From assembly GCF_017741935.1 (NCBI RefSeq), contig NZ_JAGHMH010000028.1, positions 496,001 to 560,000 of the forward strand: DNA of 64,000 nucleotides, given 5' to 3'. The notes beneath the pieces are model-generated. The model made no database searches. It was given only the letters and a program-made list of their open reading frames with translations, and had not been told where the DNA came from. Source of the stretch: Rhizobium sp. 16-449-1b (GTDB taxonomy: Bacteria; Pseudomonadota; Alphaproteobacteria; Rhizobiales; Rhizobiaceae). The position numbers were made by a program, and so were the translations under genes. This document shows, piece after piece, positions 42,253 through 50,067 of this stretch; the first letter of the stretch is position 1, and every line of letters begins with the position of its first letter.

Positions 42253-43766
42253 GATACAAATCCCGTAGCAAAGCTCATGATCTTCTCCGGTGTCATCTGA
42301 TCGCCGGCAACGATGGCGGTGGCCCGCCCTTCGCTCATGACGACGGCGCGGTCGCTCATGCCGATGACTTCGGGAAGTTCGGACGACACCAGCAGGATTG
42401 CCGTGCCTTCCGCCGCCAGTTGGCGGATGATCTTGTAAATTTCAAACTTGGCGCCGACATCGACGCCGCGTGTCGGCTCGTCGAGGATGAGAATCCTCGG
42501 TTTTGTCAGCAGCCACTTGGCCAGCACGATCTTCTGCTGGTTGCCGCCTGACAGCGATCCCGCTGAGGTCTCAAGCGACGCCGTCTTGATGGCCAGCCGG
42601 CCGACTTCCACCTTCGCGTCGTCGCGTTCACGGCGGCGCTTGAGGAAGCCGAAGGGGCTGGAATAGTTGTCTAGCGCCACCATCGAGATGTTGCTCTCGA
42701 CGCTGTGGCTGAGCACCAGCCCCTCTTCCTTGCGGTTCTCGGTGACGAAGCCGATGCGCCGGTTGATGGCATCGACGGGGGAGGTGATCGTCACCGCACT
42801 GCCGTCGATCGAGATGGTGCCCGAGGTCGGCTGCGTCATGCCGAACAGCGTCTTCATCACCTCCGAACGGCCCGACCCGATCAGGCCGAAAAAGCCGAGA
42901 ATCTCGCCGGGGCGCACATCGAAGGAGATGTCCTCGAACTCGTCGTGGCTGGAAAGCCCGCTCACCGCCAGAACCGGCTTTTCGGTAAGCGCTGGAGCCG
43001 GCACGTCGCGCGGCGGGTAAATCTCGTTCATGTCGCGGCCGACCATCAGGGCGATCAGCTCGTCGATCGTGGCTTCGGACTTGTCGCGGGTGGTGATGTA
43101 GCTACCATCGCGGACGACGGTGATGTCGTCGCTGAGCCGCATGATCTCTTCCATGCGGTGCGAGATGTAGATCACGGCCACGCCGCGTGCTTTCAGTTGC
43201 CCGATGATCTCGAACAGGATTTCGGCTTCGCTGTCGCTCAGCGACGATGTCGGCTCGTCGAGGATGACGACCTTCGCGTCGATGCTCAGGCCCTTGGCGA
43301 TCTCCACCAGCTGGCGCTGGGCGATCGACAGGTCGCCGACGCGTTCCTGGACCGATATCGGCAGTTTCAGATCGGAAACGATCGCGGCCGCCTGGCGCAC
43401 GAGCGCCTTGTCGTTGATGAAGCCGGCCCTAGTCGGCTCGCGGGTCGCGAGAATGTTCTCGGCGACGCTCAAATTGTTGCAGAGGCTGAGTTCCTGGAAG
43501 ACGATCGTCAGGCCCGCCGCCGCCGCATCCTGTGGATTGGCTGGCGCGTAGGGTTTGCCGTCTAGGAGGATCGAGCCCGATGTCGGCTGGTAGACGCCGG
43601 CGAGGATCTTCATCAGCGTCGATTTTCCGGCGCCGTTTTCGCCGAGGATCGTATGAACCCGGCCGGGCCGAACCTTCAGCTGCATGTTCTTCAACGCGGT
43701 CACCGCGCCGAAGACTTTCGTAATGTCCTTGATCTCGAGGATCGCGTTGTCGCCGGAGGTTTCCAT
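42249..43766 (-). CDS. Sugar ABC transporter, double ATP-binding protein (RbsA type)
   Basis: A 505-residue fusion of two ABC ATPase domains, as in RbsA/XylG/FrcA. Domain 1 has Walker A GENGAGKST, signature LSIAQRQLVEIAKGLS and Walker B VVILDEPTSSLS. Domain 2 begins near residue 250, with a degenerate Walker A (GLIGSGRSEV) and a strong signature LSGGNQQKIVLAKWL with Walker B ILILDEPTRGVD. Such asymmetry is normal. The start at 43766 (METSGDNAIL) is chosen over the frame from 43895, because the latter passes through the intercistronic hairpin region. It follows the binding-protein gene. Confidence 0.9.
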   Translation of the reverse strand: METSGDNAILEIKDITKVFGAVTALKNMQLKVRPGRVHTILGENGAGKSTLMKILAGVYQPTSGSILLDGKPYAPANPQDAAAAGLTIVFQELSLCNNLSVAENILATREPTRAGFINDKALVRQAAAIVSDLKLPISVQERVGDLSIAQRQLVEIAKGLSIDAKVVILDEPTSSLSDSEAEILFEIIGQLKARGVAVIYISHRMEEIMRLSDDITVVRDGSYITTRDKSEATIDELIALMVGRDMNEIYPPRDVPAPALTEKPVLAVSGLSSHDEFEDISFDVRPGEILGFFGLIGSGRSEVMKTLFGMTQPTSGTISIDGSAVTITSPVDAINRRIGFVTENRKEEGLVLSHSVESNISMVALDNYSSPFGFLKRRRERDDAKVEVGRLAIKTASLETSAGSLSGGNQQKIVLAKWLLTKPRILILDEPTRGVDVGAKFEIYKIIRQLAAEGTAILLVSSELPEVIGMSDRAVVMSEGRATAIVAGDQMTPEKIMSFATGFVS

Positions 43767-43845
43767 GGCGTCACCTTTCACCAAGAGCCGCAGGCATCGG
43801 GCGGATGCGAGGGGCGCTCTGATTTGTCGCGAGGATATCGCTCTC

Positions 43846-43923
43846 TCCGGCGGCCAGCCCTTCAAAAGAACCCGGCCGCCGGAAGGAGCGGTCACTGTGC
43901 GATACTTGGGACCTTCGCACAGT
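43846..43923 (-). other. Two intercistronic hairpins after the sugar-binding-protein gene
   Basis: Between the binding-protein stop (43940) and the ATPase start (43766) lie two strong hairpins on the minus-strand transcript. The first has a 9-bp stem ACTGTGCGA/TCGCACAGT (43894-43902 / 43915-43923). The second has a 10-bp stem TCCGGCGGCC/GGCCGCCGGA (43846-43855 / 43874-43883) with an 18-base loop. The pair would protect the upstream message and lower expression of the ATPase and permease, as REP elements do between malE and malF. Confidence 0.65.
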
Positions 43924-43939
43924 GCGCCTTGGGAGGACT

Positions 43940-44833
43940 TTACTGCTTCTTGACGTAAACGCCGGGAACGATCGGCTGCTCGGCGGGCACGTCCTTGCCG
44001 GCCTTGATGTCCAGCGCGGTATCGACGGCGAGCTTGCCCATCTGGTCCGGGAACTGCTGGATCACGCCAACCATGTCGGGATCGCTGTCGACAGCCTTGA
44101 TCGCCTCAGGCATGCCGTCGAAGCCGATGACCTTGACCTTGCCGGTCAGGCCGGACGACTTGACTGCAACGGCTGCAGCAAGAGCCGCGTCGTCGCCGAA
44201 GCCGAAAATGCCGTTGATGTCTGGGTTCGCCTGCAGCATGTTCTGCGCGACGGCGAGAGCCTCGGCGCGGGTGATGCCGGTCTGGATCGACACGATCTTG
44301 ATGTCGGGGTGCTTGGCAATGGCTTCCTTGAAGCCGTTGACGCGGTTCACGACCGACTGGACCAGCGGATAGTCGATGATCGCGACGTTGCCCTTGCCGC
44401 CGAGCTGCTCGGCCATCAGTTCGCCAGCCTTGACGCCGCCGGCATAGTTGTCGGTGCCGATGTAGGACGAAACCTTGGCGCCTTCGACTGGAACGTCGAC
44501 GGTGATGACCTTGATGCCGGCTGCCTCAGCGCGGGCGACGGCTGCGAGCGCGCCCTTGCTGTCGACTGGCGACATGATGATGACGTCAACGCCCTTGACG
44601 ATGAAGTCTTCGATGTCGGCGAGCTGCTTGTTCAGGTCCTGATTGGCGATCGCGATCTCGACGGAGACATTCTTCGCCTTGGCTTCAGCGGTGATCGCCT
44701 TTGCAAGCTCGTTATAGAATGGGTGCTGCTGCGTGAGAAGCGACGCGCCAATGCCTTCAGCCTGTGCGGAGAAAGCGGCGAGCGTAAAAGCGGCGGAAAC
44801 GAGCAGCGACTTGGCGATGCGAGAAATAGTCAA
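43940..44833 (-). CDS. Sugar ABC transporter, substrate-binding protein (RbsB type)
   Basis: A 297-residue periplasmic binding protein with a Sec signal (about residues 1-25, ending FSAQAEG). The fold and motifs are those of the RbsB/peripla_BP_4 class: IGASLLTQQHPFYNELAKAI, VDVIIMSPVDSKG, KVITVDVPVEGA and the late DPDMVGVIQQFPDQMGKLAVD (split as DPDMVGVIQQFP and QMGKLAVD). It probably binds a ketose or polyol such as tagatose or galactitol by context. First gene of the operon, followed by two hairpins. Confidence 0.88.
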   Translation of the reverse strand: MTISRIAKSLLVSAAFTLAAFSAQAEGIGASLLTQQHPFYNELAKAITAEAKAKNVSVEIAIANQDLNKQLADIEDFIVKGVDVIIMSPVDSKGALAAVARAEAAGIKVITVDVPVEGAKVSSYIGTDNYAGGVKAGELMAEQLGGKGNVAIIDYPLVQSVVNRVNGFKEAIAKHPDIKIVSIQTGITRAEALAVAQNMLQANPDINGIFGFGDDAALAAAVAVKSSGLTGKVKVIGFDGMPEAIKAVDSDPDMVGVIQQFPDQMGKLAVDTALDIKAGKDVPAEQPIVPGVYVKKQ

Positions 44834-45170
44834 TTCTTCCTCCCGGAAACGTATCGAGGCCTGTGCTTGGGACCGTCGGACCTGGCCGCCTCCTGAGCCA
44901 ACCGACGCCGCTTATTCATCATTAAACTTTGCGCGCGTCAACTTTAAAATCTGTGTGCGTCAATTTAATTGGTGGTAACGGAATGTCTTCGGCGACCGTT
45001 GGGCCGCGAAATTCCGCCCCCGAACTTCGTGGCTTTTGGTTCCTCTTGTTGGCTTAGGCGGTGCCAATGGAGCCAGTTTTCAAGGCGTTCCCGGCGTGTC
45101 GAATGGACGCCGACACGGTCTCGAAAATGTCGCTCGGGCGACGTCGACTTCACGCTGTCAAGACCTTGGC
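44834..45170. other. Divergent region between the sugar operon and minCDE, with 22-bp-phased repeats
   Basis: No gene is supported. GCGTCAA occurs at 44935-44941 and 44957-44963, exactly 22 bp (two helical turns) apart, each followed by an AT-rich TTTAAA- or TTTAAT-like stretch. CAATTTAATTG (44961-44971) is a small palindrome. This looks like the control region of the sugar operon, about 100-130 bases upstream of the binding-protein start. The rest has no visible structure. Confidence 0.4.
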
Positions 45171-45171
45171 G

Positions 45172-45224
45172 TTAACCTTTTGTTAACCAAATCATCGTTA
45201 ATAAATTCTCAACGATTTCTTAAC
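45172..45224 (+). promoter_or_regulatory. CtrA-type boxes upstream of minC
   Basis: TTAA-N7-TTAAC, the full CtrA consensus, occurs at 45172-45187. A second array follows: TTAA at 45198, TCAA at 45209 and TTAAC at 45220, each separated by 7 bases, so half-sites recur every 11 bp. The last ends 5 bases before the minC ATG. In Sinorhizobium CtrA is known to act on the min genes, which supports the assignment. Confidence 0.7.
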
Positions 45225-45228
45225 GTAG

Positions 45229-45951
45229 ATGACCAAATTGCTAACAGATGCCCGCTCCATCCGTATCAAGGGCCGCTCGTTCCTGGCGGTGATGCTGTCG
45301 CCGGACCTGCCGCTCGATGACTGGCTGGTGCGGTTGGATGATCTGGCCGCGCGATCGGCCGGCTTCTTCCTCGGTCGCCCCGTCGTGCTCGATATCAGCG
45401 AGCTCGATGTTGATCGCGCGCAGTTGAAGGAGCTGATCGCAGCACTCGGCGAGCGCAATGTCAGCATTATGGGCATCGAAGGCGGGCGTCCTTCGCTGAT
45501 CGGACCAGGCATGCCGCCGGCGCTCAAGGGCGGGCGTCCGGTTTCCGATTTCGAAATGCCGCAGAACGAACCTGTTCTCGAAGCGCCACGCAAGCCTGAC
45601 GCAATCGAGACGCGGCAAACTCCGCAGTCACTGGTTATCCGAGAGCCGGTTCGCTCCGGACAGTCGGTGATTTTCGCGGAAGGCGATGTGACCATCATCG
45701 GGTCGGTCTCGTCGGGCGCGGAAGTGATCGCCGGCGGTTCGATCCATGTCTACGGCGCCTTGCGCGGACGGGCGATGGCGGGGTCGTTGGGCAATGCCTC
45801 GGCTCGCATATTCTGCCGCAGGCTCGAGGCTGAACTGGTTGCCATCGATGGCATTTACAAAATGGCGGAAGACCTGGAGCCGGGGCTTCGCGGACAAGCA
45901 GTCCAGCTCTGGCTGGAAGACGACGCGATCAAGGCCGAGAAACTTAGCTGA
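45229..45951 (+). CDS. minC: Septum-site inhibitor MinC
   Basis: A 240-residue cytoplasmic inhibitor of FtsZ assembly. The N-terminal domain (about residues 1-110) starts MTKLLTDARSIRIKGRSF, as in rhizobial MinC; a Pro-rich linker leads to the C-terminal beta-helix (about 135-240) with GDVTIIGSVSSGAEVIAGGS, HVYGALRGRAMAG and CRRLEAELVAIDG, the MinD-binding face. No classical Shine-Dalgarno precedes the ATG (AACGTAG), perhaps because a CtrA half-site occupies this place. First gene of minCDE; minD begins 31 bases after its stop. Confidence 0.95.
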   Translation: MTKLLTDARSIRIKGRSFLAVMLSPDLPLDDWLVRLDDLAARSAGFFLGRPVVLDISELDVDRAQLKELIAALGERNVSIMGIEGGRPSLIGPGMPPALKGGRPVSDFEMPQNEPVLEAPRKPDAIETRQTPQSLVIREPVRSGQSVIFAEGDVTIIGSVSSGAEVIAGGSIHVYGALRGRAMAGSLGNASARIFCRRLEAELVAIDGIYKMAEDLEPGLRGQAVQLWLEDDAIKAEKLS

Positions 45952-45982
45952 GCCCAGGTTGGCCAGATATTAGGAGAGAAAG

Positions 45983-46798
45983 ATGGGGAAAGTCATCGTC
46001 GTCACTTCGGGTAAGGGCGGAGTTGGAAAGACAACCTCCACCGCGGCACTTGGAGCGGCTCTTGCACAGAGAAACGAGAAGGTCGTCGTGGTCGACTTCG
46101 ACGTCGGGCTGCGTAACCTCGATCTGGTGATGGGCGCCGAGCGCCGGGTCGTCTACGACCTGATCAACGTCATCCAGGGCGACGCCAAGCTGTCCCAGGC
46201 ACTGATCCGCGACAAGCGCCTCGAGACGCTCTTCCTCCTTCCCGCCTCGCAGACTCGCGACAAGGACAATCTGACGGCTGAGGGCGTCGAGCGCGTCATG
46301 GCCGACCTGAAGCGCCATTTCGACTGGGTCATCTGCGATAGCCCTGCCGGCATCGAGCGCGGCGCGACGCTTGCCATGCGCCATGCCGATGTCGCCGTCG
46401 TTGTGACCAACCCTGAAGTCTCGTCGGTTCGCGACTCGGACCGCATCATCGGCCTGCTCGATTCCAAGACGCTGAAGGCCGAACGCGGCGAGCGCATGGA
46501 GAAGCATCTGCTTCTCACCCGCTATGATGCGAACCGCGCCGAGCGCGGCGACATGCTCAAGGTCGATGACGTGCTGGAGATCCTCTCCATACCGCTGCTC
46601 GGGATCATTCCTGAGAGCATGGACGTTCTGCGCGCGTCCAACATCGGCGCTCCGGTCACGCTCGCAGACAGCAAGAGTGCACCCGCCATGGCTTACTTCG
46701 ACGCCGCCCGCCGCCTAGCCGGCGAAGAGGTGGCGATGACGGTGCCTGGCGAGAAGCGCGGTATCTTCGGCAAGATTTTTGGAAGGAAGGCCGCATGA
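45983..46798 (+). CDS. minD: Septum-site ATPase MinD
   Basis: A 271-residue membrane-cycling ATPase. The deviant Walker A is KGGVGKTT near residue 10, Walker B region VVVDFDVGLRNLD near 35, and the C-terminal membrane-targeting helix is KRGIFGKIFGRKAA. It recruits MinC to the membrane and is released by MinE. AGGAGAG lies upstream of the start. Its stop overlaps minE by 4 bp (46795-46798). Confidence 0.97.
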   Translation: MGKVIVVTSGKGGVGKTTSTAALGAALAQRNEKVVVVDFDVGLRNLDLVMGAERRVVYDLINVIQGDAKLSQALIRDKRLETLFLLPASQTRDKDNLTAEGVERVMADLKRHFDWVICDSPAGIERGATLAMRHADVAVVVTNPEVSSVRDSDRIIGLLDSKTLKAERGERMEKHLLLTRYDANRAERGDMLKVDDVLEILSIPLLGIIPESMDVLRASNIGAPVTLADSKSAPAMAYFDAARRLAGEEVAMTVPGEKRGIFGKIFGRKAA

Positions 46799-47052
46799 GC
46801 ATTTTTCGGCTTTTTGGAAAACAGAGAACCGCACCGGCTGCTCGCGAGCGCCTGCAGGTGCTGCTGGCTCACGAGCGGTCGTCGACCGGTTCCGATCTGA
46901 TTACGGTTCTCCGCGAGGAAATCCTCGCCGTCATCGCCAAGCACGTGCAGGTCGACAACGACCGCGTGCACGTGAAGATGGACCGCGATGAGCACATGTC
47001 GATCCTCGAGATCGACGTCGAGATCCCGCTGAACGCAGCCCGCGCTGCCTGA
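46795..47052 (+). CDS. minE: Cell-division topological specificity factor MinE
   Basis: An 85-residue protein that stimulates MinD ATPase and drives pole-to-pole oscillation. The start MSIFRLFGKQRTAPAARERL includes the membrane-binding and MinD-contact segment, with the conserved ARERLQVLLAHER helix, and the dimer domain follows (LREEILAVIAKHV, MSILEIDVEIPL). It is coupled to minD by a 4-bp overlap and followed by a terminator. Confidence 0.96.
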   Translation: MSIFRLFGKQRTAPAARERLQVLLAHERSSTGSDLITVLREEILAVIAKHVQVDNDRVHVKMDRDEHMSILEIDVEIPLNAARAA

Positions 47053-47067
47053 GCGAGAATAGGGGAG

Positions 47068-47089
47068 GCGGCACATAACGTGCCGCTTT
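47068..47089 (+). terminator. Terminator of minCDE
   Basis: GCGGCAC (47068-47074) pairs with GTGCCGC (47080-47086) around ATAAC, and TTT follows. It starts 15 bases past the minE stop. The stem is perfect, the U tract short. Confidence 0.7.
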
Positions 47090-47110
47090 CAAATGACGGT
47101 GTGGCGGACT

Positions 47111-47341
47111 TCAGTCCTGTGGACCGCCAGGCTGCCAGTTGTTTTTGGCCAGTTCCCACTCGCCATCGGCGCCGATCTCGACGCGTTTGTTGCCGCGGTA
47201 GAATATTGGCGTGCCCGACTTCTTGTCGATCGCGAAGCGGCTCGGTGAGAACTTCGCCTTTTCCTTGCCGTCCAAAGCAAGCGTCAGCGCTTCCTTGAAC
47301 TTCCCGCTTTTGCATAGTGCCATGAACTGGGCTTCATTCAT
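47111..47341 (-). CDS. Small hypothetical protein, 76 aa
   Basis: Not recognised. The start at 47341 (MNEAQFMALCKSGKFKEALT) has AAGGAG 8 bases upstream and is preferred over an in-frame ATG at 47395. The product is a soluble, lysine-rich protein with a helical start and a beta-strand-like second half (FAIDKKSGTPIFYRGNKRVE), ending in NNWQPGGPQD. It has one cysteine and no signal peptide. It is convergent with minCDE across 58 bases and shares the terminator region. Confidence 0.6.
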   Translation of the reverse strand: MNEAQFMALCKSGKFKEALTLALDGKEKAKFSPSRFAIDKKSGTPIFYRGNKRVEIGADGEWELAKNNWQPGGPQD

Positions 47342-47552
47342 CGGAGCACTCCTTATCGACGCATGCCGTTGTTTGACCGACCTACGCGGCCGCAATGGTT
47401 GAGAGCAGTGACTACTGCAGACGCATGGCGTTCCGCAAGCCGAATGTCACCTCGGCCTGCGCCTGCGATCATGCGCCGAGGCGGCGATGGACGCGTCGGA
47501 TGTCTGCACCATGTCACCGTTGTGCCGATAAAGGCATGCTAGGTCGCCCCGA

Positions 47553-48653
47553 TCAACCGGCCATCAGTCCGGTCACGCCTCGCCGCCAGTAGCCGGCGGC
47601 CAGCGTCTGGTCGCGACCGTAGGACAGCGTGTCGCGCCAGTATTCGCGAATCTCCTTGGTGGCCTCGTTCTCCGAAGCAAACCAACCGAAGCTCGATACG
47701 CCCTCGGGCCATTCCACCGCACGGATCGCGCGGACTAATTCGCCATGCTCGCCGCCGGGGACGCCGTTGCGATGGATCCAGCGAAGCTCGATGCCCTCGG
47801 GATGCGTGATCGGCTGCTCGTCGGCTGCCTGCGCCACTTCCACGAAGGCATGGCCGCGGGCATCGGCTGGCAGCCGCTCCAGGATACGGCTCAGTGCCGG
47901 CAATCCCGTCTCGTCGCATCCCATGATGTACCACTCCGCCGGCCTCACCGGGCGGCCGAGCGGCCCCATGATGCCGACCTGGTCGCCTTCCTTGGCATGC
48001 ATGGACCAAGCGCAGCCGACACCTTCGTGCGCGCCATCGCCATCGCCGTGGACGACGAAATCGACGTCGATATAGCCTGCCTTCGCATCCATCTCGCGAA
48101 TGGTGTAGACGCGTGCGACCGGCTTCCGCTCTTCCGACGGCCAGAATGTCAGGCCGTTCGGCCCAGCGATCGGCCACACCGGCTCAGGGACATCCGCCGT
48201 CGGAAAATACATGCGGATGTGCATGCTGTTGGGATTGTCGAAACGCTCGAGATTGCTGCCCGTCAGGCGCACACGTCGCATGCCCGGCGTGACCTGCCAG
48301 GCGCGCTCGACGCGCATCAGCCGGAAGGACGAGAGTGTCGTGTCGCCGGCGAGATCGCCTGTCCAGACGAATTGCGGCTTTTCGCTCTTCGCGTAGAGCT
48401 CGACGGCGACGCCGAGTAGTTCCTTGGCGCGGCGAAGGCCCTCTTCGTCCACAGATGAGGCTTCCATCGTCAGCTGCTCGGGCGCCATGTCGAAACGCGC
48501 GGAGGCGAAGGGGAATTCGAAGGTCACGCTGTCATCGGTCTGTACGACGGCGGCGTCGAAGCTCGCCAGCCGGTCGACGATCAGATGCAGATATTCAGGC
48601 AGCTTCAGCAGACGGATGTCAGTGCTGCAGCGCAATCGTGTGGGTTCGGTCAT
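47553..48653 (-). CDS. Siderophore-interacting FAD protein with N-terminal DUF2218 domain
   Basis: A 366-residue cytoplasmic protein. The N-terminal ~100 residues fit DUF2218; the rest is a ViuB/SIP-type ferric-siderophore reductase with FAD and NAD(P)H sites: VTPGMRRVRLTG, ARVYTIREMD (the R-x-Y-T FAD motif), GDQVGIMGPLG, MGCDETGLPALSRIL and FGWFASENEATKEIREYW. It probably releases iron from imported siderophores by reduction, thus serving transporters like that at 18.85-21.8 kb. The gene stands alone; I see no IRO box of the TGA-N9-TCA type directly upstream. Confidence 0.85.
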   Translation of the reverse strand: MTEPTRLRCSTDIRLLKLPEYLHLIVDRLASFDAAVVQTDDSVTFEFPFASARFDMAPEQLTMEASSVDEEGLRRAKELLGVAVELYAKSEKPQFVWTGDLAGDTTLSSFRLMRVERAWQVTPGMRRVRLTGSNLERFDNPNSMHIRMYFPTADVPEPVWPIAGPNGLTFWPSEERKPVARVYTIREMDAKAGYIDVDFVVHGDGDGAHEGVGCAWSMHAKEGDQVGIMGPLGRPVRPAEWYIMGCDETGLPALSRILERLPADARGHAFVEVAQAADEQPITHPEGIELRWIHRNGVPGGEHGELVRAIRAVEWPEGVSSFGWFASENEATKEIREYWRDTLSYGRDQTLAAGYWRRGVTGLMAG

Positions 48654-49023
48654 CGGGTATCACCTCGGGTAAACGGCCGGGGAATGGCAAGCCATCCCCG
48701 ATGGGACATCGGACACCCCGATCCCGCCCGTGGAATGATCCCGAAGTTTGTGTTGTTGCCATTACCGTTGTACCCGCCCTGAGGTGCGCATGCACGGATC
48801 GGTATAGGCGACGTTTCGCGGGTTTTCTATACCTATGCCGGCTTTAGACGTGCGCAAATTTGCCAATCGGCAAGGAGATGGGTGAATTCGGCTGACCGGT
48901 TAGTGGGGGCGCGTGCCGGGCATATGAGACAAGGTGCAACCGCGCGTATTCTTGCGCGTAGTTCGCCATCCCTGCTAAAGCCGGCTGCGGGAGGCTCTGT
49001 CCGAGAACACGGGAAAACGATCC
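48654..49023. other. Divergent region between the SIP gene and a LacI regulator
   Basis: No gene is supported over 370 bases. A hairpin lies in the SIP leader at 48678-48700 (CGGGGA…TCCCCG, with a bulged A and CAAG loop). TTGCC-AATC-GGCAA at 48860-48873 is a 5-bp inverted repeat 150 bases before the LacI regulator start. GCATGC-like elements near 48787 and the AT-rich TATACC area near 48829 may be promoter parts. Confidence 0.35.
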
Positions 49024-50016
49024 ATGGCGACACTGCGCCAAGTTGCTGAACGTGCGGGCTGCTCCACGGCGACGGCGAGCCGCGTTCTGAACCATAGCGG
49101 GCCGGTCAGCCCCGCGATGGTCGGCAAGGTGCGCAAGGCGGCCGGCGAACTCGGCTATCGCGCTCCCGGCGCCACCGCCAAGGGCGGCCGGCGACCCGTC
49201 ATCGGCGTGCTCGTACCCAGTCTCACCAACCCTGTCTTCGCCGCATCCCTATCCGGTATCCAGAACCGCATGCTGAGCGCCGGTCACAGCGTGCTGATCG
49301 CCCAGTCCAACTACGATCCACTTCAGGAGGCGGATGCCGTTTCGGGCCTGATGAGCGAACGGCCGACCGGATTGATCCTGACCGTCTGCAACGGCCTGAC
49401 CAGCCAGGCGCTGCTTGGCGATCTGCCGCCGACGGTGCTCTTGCACAATCTCCCGACGGAGCGTCATCCGGCGGCAGTCACCGTCGATAATTTCTCCGCC
49501 GGCCGCGACCTCACGCGCTACCTGCTGCAGATGGGGCATGAGCGGATACTGTTCGTCTCCGGCAGCTTCGCCGCTTCCGACCGCGCCGCGCGCCGCTACC
49601 AGGGCTATCTCGAAGCGTTGCGGGAAGTCGGGAAGCCGCCGCTCGATGCGATGCAGATCTCCTTCGTTTCGGAATACGACCAGATCGACATCCTGACCGC
49701 CATCAGGGATGGTTGCCCGACTGCGATCATTGGCTCCAATGACCTTCTGGCGCTGGGGGTGATCGCAGCGCTGCGTCGCGAGGGCCTGTCCGTGCCGCAA
49801 GACATGTCTGTGGCAGGCTTCGACGGTATCGTCATCGGCCGATTGATCGATCCGCCTTTGACGACCATGAACATGCCGGATGCCAGCATGGGCACGACGG
49901 CGGCGTCCCTGCTCCTCGACATGGTGGAAAACGCTGCGCCCGATCGGCATCTCGAACTCGCCTATTCGCTGCACAAGGGCGGCACCGTGCGCGATCTCAA
50001 CAAACCATCCGAATAG
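49024..50016 (+). CDS. LacI-family transcriptional regulator beside the phosphodiester importer
   Basis: A 330-residue regulator with a helix-turn-helix (TLRQVAERAGCSTATASRVLN), hinge region and a ligand-binding domain (GVLVPSLTNPVFAASLSGIQ, NDLLALGVIAALRREG). It is convergent with the ABC importer that ends at 50068. LacI-type repressors beside UgpB-type importers usually control them, but the importer promoter also has PHO-like sites (see 55243-55371), so regulation may be combined. The effector is unknown. Confidence 0.88.
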   Translation: MATLRQVAERAGCSTATASRVLNHSGPVSPAMVGKVRKAAGELGYRAPGATAKGGRRPVIGVLVPSLTNPVFAASLSGIQNRMLSAGHSVLIAQSNYDPLQEADAVSGLMSERPTGLILTVCNGLTSQALLGDLPPTVLLHNLPTERHPAAVTVDNFSAGRDLTRYLLQMGHERILFVSGSFAASDRAARRYQGYLEALREVGKPPLDAMQISFVSEYDQIDILTAIRDGCPTAIIGSNDLLALGVIAALRREGLSVPQDMSVAGFDGIVIGRLIDPPLTTMNMPDASMGTTAASLLLDMVENAAPDRHLELAYSLHKGGTVRDLNKPSE

Positions 50017-50019
50017 AAA

Positions 50020-50065
50020 GAGCCGCCGCACGAGGTGCGACGGCTCGATACGACCATTCGGTCGT
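50020..50065. terminator. Two hairpins between convergent genes
   Basis: GAGCCG-C-CGCA (50020-50030) pairs with TGCG-A-CGGCTC (50036-50046), and ACGACC (50050-50055) pairs with GGTCGT (50060-50065). They fill the 51-bp gap between the LacI regulator stop and the binding-protein stop and probably end both transcripts. Confidence 0.6.
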
Positions 50066-50067
50066 GC

